From assembly GCA_022509065.1 (NCBI GenBank), contig JAFLTY010000017.1, positions 1 through 47,618 on the forward strand: a DNA stretch of 47,618 nucleotides, read 5' to 3'. Positions 7,408-17,278 of the stretch are shown in pieces; positions within the stretch are counted from its first letter, which is position 1; the number at the start of each line of letters is the position of its first letter. This DNA is from Muribaculaceae bacterium. Its GTDB lineage: Bacteria; Bacteroidota; Bacteroidia; Bacteroidales; Muribaculaceae. The translations under genes and the position numbers were made by a program. The notes under the pieces were generated by a model that had not been told where the DNA came from, ran no database searches, and saw nothing but the letters and a program-made list of their open reading frames with translations.

Positions 7408-9153
7408 ATGCTTATCCAACAGTCTGATATATCGGCCGTTATTGCCGAGAATAACCGCCGTAAGGAGCGTCTTGCACGACTGGCCGCTTACAACACCGAC
7501 ACTTCAGGACCAATTGATGTGGAACGCATCAAACACGACTTCGAATATTGGGCGGCACGCGCTGTCGTGATTCGTGACAAACGCTCGGGAAAGAACATTC
7601 CTTTCGTTCTCAACCGAGCCCAGAGGCACGTCCTCGAACAAATGGAGCAAATGCGTGTCAACGGCTTGCCCGTACGTATCATCATTCTGAAAGCGCGTCA
7701 GTGGGGTGCATCGACTCTCGTATTGGCCTACATGGCTTGGCTGCAGCTCGTCCTGTACGAGAACTGGCACTCTGTAATATGCGCCCACGTCAAGGACTCA
7801 GCCCGAAACATACGGGCGATGTACTCGACTTTGCTCGACAACTATCCCACGCAGCTTACCGAGGACGGCAAAAAAATGCAGTTCAAGCCTTTCGAAGGTG
7901 CCCAGAACGTCCGCTTCATCAAGGGGCCGGACTGCCGTGTGGCTATCACTTCGGCCGAGTGTCAGGATGCCATACGCGGAGCAGACATCGCTATGGCTCA
8001 TCTGTCGGAAGTTGCTTACTGGAAAGCATCGCAGTCTCACGACCCCGAGGATACATTACGGGCTATCGCGAGTTCGGTGTCGCTCGAACCGGGAACAGTG
8101 GTCGTCATCGAGTCGACGGCCAACGGTGTGGGTAATTTCTTCCACACCGAATGGCTGCGCGCCGAAAAGGGGCTCAGCGACAAAAAGGCGATTTTCATAC
8201 CGTGGTACATGAACGACCTTTACGCTCTCCCGGTTGTCAATGCCGAGGAATTCTGGAAGTCATTGTCATCCTACGAACTCGACCTATGGCACAGGGAGGG
8301 ATGCTCTCTCGAACAAATCAACTGGTACAGGCACAAGGCACAGGAGTATCCAAAGGCAGAACTCATGCATGCCGAGTTCCCCACTACACCGGCCGAGGCT
8401 TTCGTTTGCTCCGACTCCAACGTTTTCGCAAACGACCATATCGAAGAGTTGCGTGCACAATGTATGCTGTCCCGTAAGGGCGAACTGGCGGCCGACCGTT
8501 TCGTCGAGACTCCCAACGGATGTCTGTCTATGTGGCGCGAGCCCGCCCCGGGAAAACAATACGTGGCGGTGGTCGACGTGGGTGGAAGGAGCCGCAACGC
8601 CGATTGGTCGGTGATAGCTGTCATGAGTGCGGATACACGTCCCGAAGTTGTGGCGCAATGGAGAGGGCATATCGATCATGACCTACTGGCCGACAAGGCA
8701 ATAAAGATAGCAAGGCGTTATAACGACGCGTTACTCGTCATCGAAAGCAACAGTCTCGAGACTGCCGACGAGTCGTCGGTGTCGGCGTCGGTTCTCGAAT
8801 GGGTGTATAACACCTATCCTTACACCTATGTGCGTCCGCGCGACTTCAAAGGGGTCAGACCCTCGCCCGGTATAGGCTTCCATGCCAACCGGCACTCAAA
8901 AACCATAGCCCTCGACTTGCTAATAGCCGCAGTCCGCGACAACACCTATATCGAAAGGGACGCTATGGCATGCGACGAACTCGCAACATACTGCCGCCAG
9001 CCAAACGGCAGCTATGCCGCCAGACGCGGTTTCCATGACGACATCCTCATGACACGCGCTATCGCCCTATACGTCATGAACGACCTTTCTATAGGCCCAT
9101 ACGCGGCTCCGGAATCGAACGAGCCCTTCCCTCCCGTCCCACCAACCTGGTAA
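7408..9153 (+). CDS. Phage-type terminase large subunit
   Basis: In tailed phages this protein is the ATP-driven motor and nuclease that packages DNA into capsids. This 581-aa protein has the expected two-domain layout. The ATPase has a Walker A variant LKARQWGAST (residues 94-103), a Walker B-like IAMAHLSEVAY (194-204, with E201 as candidate catalytic glutamate) and a coupling motif ESTANG (235-240). The RNase H-like nuclease has D390 in YVAVVDVGG, E446 in LLVIES, and D544/D545 in GFHDDI. All key acidic positions appear present and the length is normal (450-600 aa), so it looks functional. Only the 816-aa gene accompanies it: no small terminase, portal, capsid, tail, integrase or lysis gene lies within the window. 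It may be a degraded prophage, a gene-transfer-agent component or a domesticated system. Confidence 0.88.
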   Translation: MLIQQSDISAVIAENNRRKERLARLAAYNTDTSGPIDVERIKHDFEYWAARAVVIRDKRSGKNIPFVLNRAQRHVLEQMEQMRVNGLPVRIIILKARQWGASTLVLAYMAWLQLVLYENWHSVICAHVKDSARNIRAMYSTLLDNYPTQLTEDGKKMQFKPFEGAQNVRFIKGPDCRVAITSAECQDAIRGADIAMAHLSEVAYWKASQSHDPEDTLRAIASSVSLEPGTVVVIESTANGVGNFFHTEWLRAEKGLSDKKAIFIPWYMNDLYALPVVNAEEFWKSLSSYELDLWHREGCSLEQINWYRHKAQEYPKAELMHAEFPTTPAEAFVCSDSNVFANDHIEELRAQCMLSRKGELAADRFVETPNGCLSMWREPAPGKQYVAVVDVGGRSRNADWSVIAVMSADTRPEVVAQWRGHIDHDLLADKAIKIARRYNDALLVIESNSLETADESSVSASVLEWVYNTYPYTYVRPRDFKGVRPSPGIGFHANRHSKTIALDLLIAAVRDNTYIERDAMACDELATYCRQPNGSYAARRGFHDDILMTRAIALYVMNDLSIGPYAAPESNEPFPPVPPTW

Positions 9154-9239
9154 CCCTAAGTTTTACCATAGCTGTCTCCTCCTTGCATTCCACATTCATG
9201 ACGGTGAGCACTCATCGGCGGCACGGCCGTATTCCTTTT

Positions 9240-9271
9240 TTTGTTGACTACGAAAATTTTTCATAACTTTG
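9240..9271 (+). promoter_or_regulatory. Bacteroidota sigma-70 promoter for the CotH gene
   Basis: TTTG (9240-9243), a 20-bp spacer and TAACTTTG (9264-9271) precede the CotH start by 34 bp. The 152-bp gap after the terminase gene holds nothing else recognisable. Confidence 0.75.
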
Positions 9272-9305
9272 TATATTAATTACTTTTAACGGCCAATCAA
9301 CCCAC

Positions 9306-10802
9306 ATGAAAAATCTCTTCACCCTCATAAAAGTTGCTTTAGCTTCAGCTCTCGTCTGCTGCTTCGCAACCGGTGCCAACGCCTCTGAGAAAGCCCTCCC
9401 TCAAATGAGGATAACATACACAGGCGCTCTCAACAATAGCGACTATATCCCCGGCACGCTTCTTCTCACAGCCGTCGATGGGACGGAGTGGAATATTCCC
9501 AACGCATTGTTCCGCACACGCGGTGCGACAGCTCTGAATTATTCGATGAAACCGTCGCTCAACATGAAGCTGCGTGACGAACTCGACGAAGAACTCGACA
9601 CCGAACTGCTCGGTCTTCGTAAAGCCTCCTCGTTCATTCTCGATGCCATGGCCATCGATCGCATCAACATGCGTAACCGCGTCGCTTTCGATATCTGGAA
9701 CTCGTTCTCACGTCTGCCTTACGAAACAGATTTCGGAAGTCGCAACGGTACAGTCGGTGCCTTTGTCGAAATGTACATCAACGGCGAGTATAAAGGCATA
9801 TACTGTCTAACAGACAAGATAAACCGCAAACTCCTCGACCTCAAGAAACCCGAAGTCGACGACAACGGCAACGTCACCATACGCGGAGCTCTCTACAAAC
9901 ATGGTACCAACGACGAGGGTTGTGACCAGAACACTCCGGGGTTCTATAACGACTATATCGACTACACCGCAAAATGGCACGATGCCTGGGAGCTTCACGA
10001 ACCCGAGGATTATGCCTCTCCCGAAGCATGGGCGCCCCTCACCGAGCTGTACGAAAACAGCAATTATAGTAACTACGAATATGTCAAGGAGCATTTCTGG
10101 CTCGAAAACCTCGCCGATTACACCATACATGTCATGGCTCTCGCCATCGTTGACAACTGGGGTAACAAGAACAAATACTTCTCGGTTCAGAACATGACCA
10201 AGAACGGTGACAAGCGCCGATTTGTCGTCACTCCGTGGGATCTCGACACTTCGCTGGGTGGCGAATATGACGGCAGTAAATATGACGGTAATTACACAAC
10301 CTGGGCAGTTAGCGACGTTGCCAAAAACGCGCCTCTGCCGTTCGGCGCTTGCTTGGCTCAACAGGAGTTCAAAAACCTGCTCCGCCAACGGTGGATTGAG
10401 GGGAGCCTCGGTGCTTTCGCTGTCGACTCTGTCAAGCAACGTCTCTTCGACAACTGCCGGCTCTTTATCGAGAGTGGCGCTTGGCAACGCACAATTGATT
10501 ATTGGAACACACAAAAATATTCCGAGAAGTATGTCGACGACCTCGAAAAAGAAGTCAGCCTCATAGCACAGTGGTACGAAAATCGATTCAAGAAGATGGA
10601 CGAGTATTTCGGCATCACTGACGAAGAGCGTGCCGGTTTTGCCGACGTCAATATCATCGTCACCGATAACGACATCACCCGACCTCGAGATATTTATAAC
10701 ATGCAAGGTGTCCTAATCCGTCGCAACGCTTCGGACGACACCATCGATAATCTGCCTCCTGGTCTCTACATCATCGCTGGCCAAAAGACTCTCATCAAAT
10801 AA
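9306..10802 (+). CDS. Secreted CotH-type protein kinase with sorting tail
   Basis: CotH family members are atypical protein kinases first known from Bacillus spore coats; in Bacteroidota they occur as secreted proteins of unknown target. The 498-aa protein has a signal peptide ending near AN-AS (about residue 27). Family hallmarks follow: FRTRGATAL, the MRNRVAFDIWN helix, GAFVEMYINGEYKGIYCLTDKI around residues 154-175, and the probable active-site motif VTPWDLDTSLGG near residue 310. The C-terminal 35 residues (IYNMQGVLI ... GLYIIAGQKTLIK) are a sorting-type tail. It has its own promoter, and its end faces the convergent 393-aa gene 14 bp away. Substrate is unknown; phosphorylation of exported or surface proteins is inferred. 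Confidence 0.88.
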   Translation: MKNLFTLIKVALASALVCCFATGANASEKALPQMRITYTGALNNSDYIPGTLLLTAVDGTEWNIPNALFRTRGATALNYSMKPSLNMKLRDELDEELDTELLGLRKASSFILDAMAIDRINMRNRVAFDIWNSFSRLPYETDFGSRNGTVGAFVEMYINGEYKGIYCLTDKINRKLLDLKKPEVDDNGNVTIRGALYKHGTNDEGCDQNTPGFYNDYIDYTAKWHDAWELHEPEDYASPEAWAPLTELYENSNYSNYEYVKEHFWLENLADYTIHVMALAIVDNWGNKNKYFSVQNMTKNGDKRRFVVTPWDLDTSLGGEYDGSKYDGNYTTWAVSDVAKNAPLPFGACLAQQEFKNLLRQRWIEGSLGAFAVDSVKQRLFDNCRLFIESGAWQRTIDYWNTQKYSEKYVDDLEKEVSLIAQWYENRFKKMDEYFGITDEERAGFADVNIIVTDNDITRPRDIYNMQGVLIRRNASDDTIDNLPPGLYIIAGQKTLIK

Positions 10803-10816
10803 CAGTTTAGCACCTT

Positions 10817-11998
10817 TCAAAAACGCACTTTCGTGGTGCGTCCTCCCTGAACCTTTATGAAGATTCCGTGCCCGGGATTTGTCACCTCAACACCCTGAAG
10901 GTTGAAATACCGCACGCTGTCATGTTGTGTGTCGGGTAAAACGACCTGAACGTCCGACGACACGAAACGGGGGTTTTGCCAACGCTTCAGCAAAACAATG
11001 TCGCGATATGTCTGCATGGCGGCTCCCGGAATATCGTCCTCTATGGTGAATCTCAAAAACAGCGACAGGGGGGACAACGTGAAGCTGCCGTCGGAGTTGC
11101 GCGTGACAGTAAAAGCCCTTTGTCCTTGATCCCATGTGTTGCCGGTACCTCCGAACAGTCGGGCGGTGTTTATGGTGCGCGTGTCCGTCGGTTTATCTAT
11201 TTCCCATAGTGTGCCGTTGGTGCTGTCCATGTCGATAATGAATGTGTCGCCCATAACATATCCTTTGTTACGCAATGTGTTTAGATACATGTCGTTCTGC
11301 GTATATCCGTCGAACGTCCATATCTGGTTATACCGGTTGATTGTGAACGTAAGGGTATAATCCTCCGTGACCGAGTCGTCTTCGCTAAAACCGTCAACGG
11401 GATAACATGTCTGCGTGACTTTGAAGGTATATGTCCCGGCAAACGAGTTATCGTCGGGAGCGTCGGCATCTTCAGTGACGGGAACCGCGGTCACATCACT
11501 GAACGAGGCAACGACGGTGGCAGGTTGGTTTGACGTCGGGTTATATGTCGAGTAGTCGACAACGGTGAAGTCTGGAATGGCTATTGTTCCGTCATCGTTG
11601 ACTGTCCATGAAGGGAACGTCGTATTGGCCACCCCCATACCCAACCACTGTCCTTGATTGGAGGCCAATCCCAGATAGGTATAGTCACCCACGCGACCGA
11701 AACGCAGCGTGTTGGCTTTGAGAGAAATACACCTTGTCGCGGGGTCGTATGACAGGCTTAAGGCCGAACTGTCGAAAAAACCGTTCAGGACGGGTTGCTC
11801 TTCGCTGCCCGTTATAGTGAAGATAAAGCTGGCCGGGAGCAACTCTTCATACATGTCATCCACCACGTTGCGCGAGGCCGTAAAAGAGTACGTCCCCATT
11901 ATGCCGGCATCGGAGCTGTCGGCCATAATAACAGGCGCCGACATCACGAACGCCAGCAACGGCAGCAAAGCGGATATTATATCTCGAAGTCGTTTCAT
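10817..11998 (-). CDS. Secreted two-repeat protein with sorting tail
   Basis: This 393-aa protein is of unknown function. An N-terminal signal peptide (about residues 1-27) is followed by two related domains beginning MGTYSFTAS (about residue 34) and AGTYTFKVT (about residue 188). Each contains an F-I-F-T-I or L-T-F-T-I strand and a G-F-F/G-Y turn typical of calycin-like or other small beta-barrels. It ends with the tail YFNLQGVEV ... GIFIKVQGGRTTKVRF. The intragenic repeat suggests domain duplication. It has its own promoter, so it is not tied to its neighbours. A surface or outer-membrane-vesicle ligand-binding role is possible. Confidence 0.8.
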   Translation of the reverse strand: MKRLRDIISALLPLLAFVMSAPVIMADSSDAGIMGTYSFTASRNVVDDMYEELLPASFIFTITGSEEQPVLNGFFDSSALSLSYDPATRCISLKANTLRFGRVGDYTYLGLASNQGQWLGMGVANTTFPSWTVNDDGTIAIPDFTVVDYSTYNPTSNQPATVVASFSDVTAVPVTEDADAPDDNSFAGTYTFKVTQTCYPVDGFSEDDSVTEDYTLTFTINRYNQIWTFDGYTQNDMYLNTLRNKGYVMGDTFIIDMDSTNGTLWEIDKPTDTRTINTARLFGGTGNTWDQGQRAFTVTRNSDGSFTLSPLSLFLRFTIEDDIPGAAMQTYRDIVLLKRWQNPRFVSSDVQVVLPDTQHDSVRYFNLQGVEVTNPGHGIFIKVQGGRTTKVRF

Positions 11999-12071
11999 AT
12001 CGCTATCGTCGAACGCTTTAGCTTTAAAGTTCCACCTGTCTAATGAAGCCTTTATCTTTCAAGCTGATATG

Positions 12072-12103
12072 CAAAAGTAATAAAATTAACGGACATCTAC
12101 AAA
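12072..12103 (-). promoter_or_regulatory. Bacteroidota sigma-70 promoter for the 393-aa gene
   Basis: On the minus strand TTTG (12103-12100), a 20-bp spacer and TACTTTTG (12079-12072) match the consensus. The start codon at 11998 lies about 65 nt beyond the predicted transcription start. Confidence 0.7.
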
Positions 12104-12179
12104 ATCACCCCGTGTAATGAAATGGTAATCTAAATTATTTAGTCTTAAAATTTTTTTATTAGTAATCAAAAAAGTTTTA

Positions 12180-12187
12180 TAACTTTG
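12180..12187 (+). promoter_or_regulatory. -7 element upstream of the GH76 gene
   Basis: TAACTTTG matches the -7 consensus, but the -33 position is poor. A second weaker candidate (ATACTTTG, 12287-12294) lies just before the ORF. The 308-bp intergenic region 11999-12306 otherwise contains only AT-rich sequence and the opposing promoter. Confidence 0.5.
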
Positions 12188-12306
12188 TAAATCATACTTA
12201 ATCACCCTAAAAAGTTTCAGTTTTAAACTGTCTGTCCTTAATTATCCCCTATGGGTAAATAAATAATATTAAGTCCACCCGGTTATAATACTTTGTTAAA
12301 AACAAT

Positions 12307-14517
12307 ATGTGCAAGATACTAAGAATGAATAGATTGTGTTTGGCTGCCATGGCGTTGGCGCCTTTGTTTGGTTTCGGTCAGCGTATCATGCTTGACAGCA
12401 ACCTGCTTGACAAAGCGGAGTTGCGTGTGAGCGACGGGGTTGTCAGCGACGCGGGTTTGTTGCGCGACTATGACTGCAACACAGTGACTCGTCTGTATAA
12501 AGGCGATAACGATCCGAGCGTCGAAGCCATTTTTAAGGATGCGGTGGCAATGAGGGGCATTAACTTGGTGGCCGGCGGCGACTTAGGGTTGGCTCCGTCA
12601 AAGCTCACTGTGTATGGTCGTAACACTGACGACGAGTCTTGGACGCAGATAGGAAGACAGTTGTCCGCATCGTTCCCGTATCCTTACACAAACACCCTTG
12701 TACGCACCGCTAACACAAAGAGTTACAGTCAGTACAAGGTGAGCTTCGCACTGTCCTCCGGAGCTCAGTGTGTCGAATTGAACGAGATACAGTTTCTTGG
12801 ACTGAGCTCTGAGCCTCAAAGACTTACAGTCGATGGCAACGGCCGTTTCCTCACCTCCGACGGTGATGTTCACTACGGCGGGTACGGCGACGCAGTGAGT
12901 GTCACCAAACAGCGCGTTGACAACGGCGTTATGGATGAGGAGGCGTGGCAGGCATGGATAGAGTACGACTTTGACGTACCGACGTCAGTGACCTCATACT
13001 CACTGGGCGGTGATGCTTTCGCATCTCGTAAGAACAGACCCGCAGTATGGGAGCTATTGGGCTCAGACGACGGCATTAACTGGGTGAGTCTCGACTTGCG
13101 CGTCAACGAGCCGCAGGTTGAATGCGAGGATTACGCAACTCAATACGTTCCCGGCGTGTCAGGAGTCTACATTGACTTTAACGCCGTAGCCAACGACATA
13201 TTATCAACGATAGACAAGAAGTTTTACCGTGATTATTATGACGGTAAGTATCTGATAGACACATGGAATAAGGATGAGACAAAGTGTAACACCGGTTATA
13301 ATTACTGGTGGATGGCACATGCCATCGACGCCTATGTCGACGCTTACCGACGCTCTAATCTTCGTCAGCACGAGTTGCATGCGCGCGCCATCCGCACCGG
13401 TATGTACACCGCTTACGACCCGGGCAGACACGACCTGTGGAATTCATACTACGATGACATGGAGTGGATGTGTCTGGCATGTCTGAGAGCGTCAGAAACG
13501 TTCTCGATGGGTGCCTCTACATGGCTTGACGAGGCTCGGCAGCTATTCGATTGGATATGGGCCGGTTGGGATGAGACAACCGGCGGCATTTTGTGGAACA
13601 GCGAAAGCCAGAGGGGTGTCATTGACAGCAAGAACTCGTGTTCGAACGGTCCGGCGATGATAGCGGCGGCTCTGCTTTACCAAAAGACCGGCGAAGAGCA
13701 CTACCTCGAAAAGGCAGTGAAGATTTTCGAGTTTATGAACGCGCACAATCTCTTCGATGACGGTTTTGTGAAGGACGGCCCGACGAACAACAACCGCGGG
13801 TGGACCTTTACCTACAATCAGGGGACATGGGTCGGCGGTTTGCTTGAGCTTTACCGCGTGACGGGCGACACGAAATATCGGGACATCGCCACAGAACTGA
13901 TAGACAAGAGTATAGACAGCCGTTGGTACTCGCCATACGGTGTTATGGGCGAGTCCGGAAAGGGCGATGGCGGCCTTTTCAAAGGCATCTATGTGCGTTA
14001 CATCACCGAATGGGTGTTGTCCGGACTGCTGGACGCCGACCGCCAGAGACGCTACGCCTCGTATCTTGTGGAGAACGCTCGGTCGCTCTGTCTGTCGGCA
14101 TTGGTGCGTCCTGATATGACGGTTTTGGCGAACTGGCGCGACAGGGCTGAGGCTTCGTCCGACGAGTATTGCGCATCGGTGTTGCTGAGCGGCCTTTTCC
14201 TCGTCGAGAGTGTCAACCGTATGCAGGCAGCTGGCATACTGACGAATCGCTACGCCGTGGTTAACCCCGAGGTGCAAAGACCTTTCAGCCGCTACCGCCT
14301 TGTCACCAACCAGAATTTCGGTGGCGGTAACGTCGATTTCTGCTCATTCGATCTTTTCGGCGAAGAGGAAACGGGAGTTGATGATATTACCGACGACCCA
14401 CGTCCCAGCCAATGCGACGATGCGTGGTACACGGTGACAGGAATGCGCGTGACAAAACCCTCCTCTCCCGGCTTTTACATCCACCAAGGACACAAAATAT
14501 TGATACCCAACCAATAA
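12307..14517 (+). CDS. Secreted GH76 alpha-1,6-mannanase-like glycosidase
   Basis: GH76 enzymes cut alpha-1,6-mannan backbones such as those of yeast cell wall. In this 736-aa protein a signal peptide (from M1, or more likely M7 at 12325) ends near GFGQ. Two discoidin-like beta-sandwich regions follow (about residues 20-300; KLTVYGRN and AVWELLGSDDGINW are typical turns). The catalytic alpha/alpha barrel begins near residue 300, with YNYWWMAHAIDAY, the signature SYYDDMEWMCLA near residue 380 (adjacent catalytic aspartates) and GWTFTYNQGTWVGGL near residue 500. It ends with a divergent sorting tail (WYTVTGMRV ... GFYIHQGHKILI). No SusC/SusD pair lies within the window, so it is not in a visible polysaccharide utilisation locus. 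Confidence 0.9.
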   Translation: MCKILRMNRLCLAAMALAPLFGFGQRIMLDSNLLDKAELRVSDGVVSDAGLLRDYDCNTVTRLYKGDNDPSVEAIFKDAVAMRGINLVAGGDLGLAPSKLTVYGRNTDDESWTQIGRQLSASFPYPYTNTLVRTANTKSYSQYKVSFALSSGAQCVELNEIQFLGLSSEPQRLTVDGNGRFLTSDGDVHYGGYGDAVSVTKQRVDNGVMDEEAWQAWIEYDFDVPTSVTSYSLGGDAFASRKNRPAVWELLGSDDGINWVSLDLRVNEPQVECEDYATQYVPGVSGVYIDFNAVANDILSTIDKKFYRDYYDGKYLIDTWNKDETKCNTGYNYWWMAHAIDAYVDAYRRSNLRQHELHARAIRTGMYTAYDPGRHDLWNSYYDDMEWMCLACLRASETFSMGASTWLDEARQLFDWIWAGWDETTGGILWNSESQRGVIDSKNSCSNGPAMIAAALLYQKTGEEHYLEKAVKIFEFMNAHNLFDDGFVKDGPTNNNRGWTFTYNQGTWVGGLLELYRVTGDTKYRDIATELIDKSIDSRWYSPYGVMGESGKGDGGLFKGIYVRYITEWVLSGLLDADRQRRYASYLVENARSLCLSALVRPDMTVLANWRDRAEASSDEYCASVLLSGLFLVESVNRMQAAGILTNRYAVVNPEVQRPFSRYRLVTNQNFGGGNVDFCSFDLFGEEETGVDDITDDPRPSQCDDAWYTVTGMRVTKPSSPGFYIHQGHKILIPNQ

Positions 14518-14613
14518 CACACAGTCAGCGGTTGGATATAGACTTTTCGGATTGGTGATAGACGTAAAAATGGGATGACTGTCTGCCGGTTAGCGGCTGT
14601 ACGTTCCTGGGGT

Positions 14614-17247
14614 TTATTTACCGGTGAGGATTGTTCGGATGTCGTGGAGCTTGTTAAGAGCCTCCATGGGGGTGAGGTTGTTGATGTCGAGGTCGAGAAT
14701 CTGGCGACGTATTTCGGCGATTACGGGGTCGTCGAGTTGGAAGAAACTGAGCTGTACGCCGGCGGGGTCGATAGGTGCCTGTTTTTGTGGGGATGTAACC
14801 GTCTGAGTGTCGGTGCCCCCGGACTCTTTTCGGCGAGTCGCCTCAAGTAGCTGCAGTATTTTGTCGGCTCGTTCGACAATAGAGCGCGGCATGCCGGCCA
14901 GGCGCGCCACATGTATACCGAAAGAGTGTTCGGAACCGCCTTTTTCGAGTCGGCGCAGAAACACCACTTTGCCATTAATCTCCCTGACCGAAACATGATA
15001 GTTTCGGACGCGCTTAAACTCTCCCTCCATCTCGTTCAGTTCGTGATAGTGAGTGGCAAAGAGTGTCTTGGGCTGTATGCCGGGGGTGTTGTGAATGTGT
15101 TCGACAATGGCACGGGCAATAGATATTCCGTCGTATGTCGAAGTGCCGCGTCCGAGTTCGTCGAAGAGTATGAGCGAGCGCTTGCTCATGTTGTTGACAA
15201 TGGCGGCAGCCTCGTTCATCTCTACCATGAATGTCGACTCGCCGGACGATATATTATCGCTGGCTCCGACTCGTGTGAATATCTTGTCGACGATGCCTAT
15301 ACGGGCACTTTCAGCAGCGACAAAGGAGCCCATTTGCGCCATGATGACGTTGAGGGCTGTCTGACGTAAAAGAGCTGACTTACCGGACATATTGGGGCCG
15401 GTAATCATGAGTATCTGGTTGTCGTTGTTGTCAAGGTGAAGTGAGTTTGCGATGTAAGGTTCTCCCGCAGGGAGCCGGCGTTCAATGACCGGATGTCGAG
15501 CCTCGACAAAATCGAGATTGAGACTGTCATCGACGACGGGTCGCACATATTTGTTATCCGCGGCTGCGCGAGTCAGTGAAATAAGGCAGTCCAGACGCGC
15601 TATCACCGTGGCATCGGTCTTTATCTTTGCGACATACCGCGACAGGTCGGCTAAGATGTCGTTAAAGAGCGATTCCTCAAGCGAGGCAATCCGAGCTTCG
15701 GCTCCAAGTATTTTTTCTTCGTATTCCTTTAGCTCGGGGGTTATGTAACGTTCGGCGTTGGTAAGAGTCTGCCGGCGTATCCATTCCTGCGGCACTTTGT
15801 CGCGGTGCGTGTTTGTCACCTCTATATAGTAGCCGAAGACATTGTTAAATCCGATTTTGAGCGACGATATACCTGTTCGGTCAATCTCCCGTTGCTTAAG
15901 GTTTTCGAGATATTGTTTACCGGAGCCGGCTATAGACCGCAGTTCGTCGAGTTCGGCGTTCACACCGGCAGCGATGACACCGCCCGTTCCCACTTTCAAC
16001 GGGGGCATGTCGACGATTTGGCGCGCTATGCGGTCGACAATCTCACGGCAGGGGTCAATATCGGCGGCTATAGCGGCGAGCACCTCGTTATCGGCGCCGA
16101 TGAGTTCGGCTTTTATCGGATCGATGGCCTGAAGGGCGAAACGAATCTGTACCACGTCGCGCGGTGTGGCACGCAGTGTAGACACTTTCCCGACGAGTCG
16201 TCCCAGGTCGCCCATGCGTTCCATCTTTTCGCGAATGTTATCGCGGGCTTCGGGATGGCGGAAAAAATATTCGACCACATCCAGTCGGTTGTTGATGGCG
16301 TCGACACTTTTGAGGGGCATTACTACCCATTGACGCAACATACGGCTACCCATGGGAGTGACCGTTTTGTCTATTACATCGAGGAGACTCATGCCCTCGT
16401 CACTGAGCGCGTCAAGCAGTTCGAGATTACGAACGGTGAACCGGTCAAGACGGACATATTTGTCACGGTCGATAGGCGACAAAGTGTCTATATGGCCAAT
16501 GTTGGTGTGATTGGTGATATCGAGATAATGCAGTATGGCACCCGAGGCTATGATTGCGTCGTTCATTCCCGCGAGGCCAAACCCCTTGAGGTTAGCGGTT
16601 CCGAAATGTCTCAACAGCCTTTCGCGTGCGCTGTCGGTGGTGAATACCCAGTCGTCGAGTTCGAAGGCAAGGTATTTAGCGGACAACATCTCTTCGAAAC
16701 GACGCTTGGCGCCACGCAACATAAGCACCTCTTTAGGCGCGAACGACACCAATAGTTTGTCAATGTAGTCAATGTCGCCTTCGGCTGTAAGGAACTCTCC
16801 CGTCGATATGTCAAGGAAGGCTATTCCGAAGCGACCGCCTGCTCCGATATGTACCGAAGCGAGAAAGTTGTTCTGTTTGTTGTCGAGGACATTGTCGTTA
16901 AGCGAAACACCGGGAGTAACCAACTCGGTAATACCTCTTTTGACAAGTTTCTTAGTGGCTTTGGGGTCTTCGAGTTGTTCGCATATAGCCACCCTAAAGC
17001 CTGCGCGCACAAGTTTGGGCAGATAGGTGTCGAGAGCATGGTGCGGGAAACCGGCCAGCTCGACAAAAGCCGCCGAGCCGTTTGCACGTCGTGTAAGGGT
17101 AATTCCCAACACCTCGCTGGCACGTATGGCATCCTCGCTGAAAGTCTCGTAGAAATCACCCACGCGAAAGAGCAGCACGGCATCGGGATGTTTTTTTTTC
17201 ATCTCCATGTACTGCTTCATCAAGGGTGTTTCGACTATCTTGGCCAT
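14614..17247 (-). CDS. mutS: DNA mismatch repair protein MutS
   Basis: MutS recognises mismatches and small loops and recruits MutL. The 877-aa length is normal. The N-terminal mismatch-binding domain carries VGDFYETF (the F-x-E wedge), then come connector, lever and clamp regions, and the ABC ATPase has Walker [15 protein letters not shown] near residue 620, Walker [17 protein letters not shown] and the helix-turn-helix dimerisation tail. It starts 31 bp after rsmH on the same strand, so they are probably co-transcribed. Its end is convergent with the GH76 gene across a 96-bp gap with no obvious terminator. Confidence 0.98.
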   Translation of the reverse strand: MAKIVETPLMKQYMEMKKKHPDAVLLFRVGDFYETFSEDAIRASEVLGITLTRRANGSAAFVELAGFPHHALDTYLPKLVRAGFRVAICEQLEDPKATKKLVKRGITELVTPGVSLNDNVLDNKQNNFLASVHIGAGGRFGIAFLDISTGEFLTAEGDIDYIDKLLVSFAPKEVLMLRGAKRRFEEMLSAKYLAFELDDWVFTTDSARERLLRHFGTANLKGFGLAGMNDAIIASGAILHYLDITNHTNIGHIDTLSPIDRDKYVRLDRFTVRNLELLDALSDEGMSLLDVIDKTVTPMGSRMLRQWVVMPLKSVDAINNRLDVVEYFFRHPEARDNIREKMERMGDLGRLVGKVSTLRATPRDVVQIRFALQAIDPIKAELIGADNEVLAAIAADIDPCREIVDRIARQIVDMPPLKVGTGGVIAAGVNAELDELRSIAGSGKQYLENLKQREIDRTGISSLKIGFNNVFGYYIEVTNTHRDKVPQEWIRRQTLTNAERYITPELKEYEEKILGAEARIASLEESLFNDILADLSRYVAKIKTDATVIARLDCLISLTRAAADNKYVRPVVDDSLNLDFVEARHPVIERRLPAGEPYIANSLHLDNNDNQILMITGPNMSGKSALLRQTALNVIMAQMGSFVAAESARIGIVDKIFTRVGASDNISSGESTFMVEMNEAAAIVNNMSKRSLILFDELGRGTSTYDGISIARAIVEHIHNTPGIQPKTLFATHYHELNEMEGEFKRVRNYHVSVREINGKVVFLRRLEKGGSEHSFGIHVARLAGMPRSIVERADKILQLLEATRRKESGGTDTQTVTSPQKQAPIDPAGVQLSFFQLDDPVIAEIRRQILDLDINNLTPMEALNKLHDIRTILTGK

Positions 17248-17278
17248 AGGGGGAAGGATGGTTCAGGGGTGTGGGTTA

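Noticed and set aside
9807-10706. Long antisense ORF (299 aa, minus) inside the CotH gene
   Set aside because: It mirrors the codon structure of the well-supported CotH gene and shows no motifs or start context.
15805-16755. 316-aa plus-strand ORF inside mutS
   Set aside because: It is a shadow of mutS on the opposite strand with no recognisable domain.
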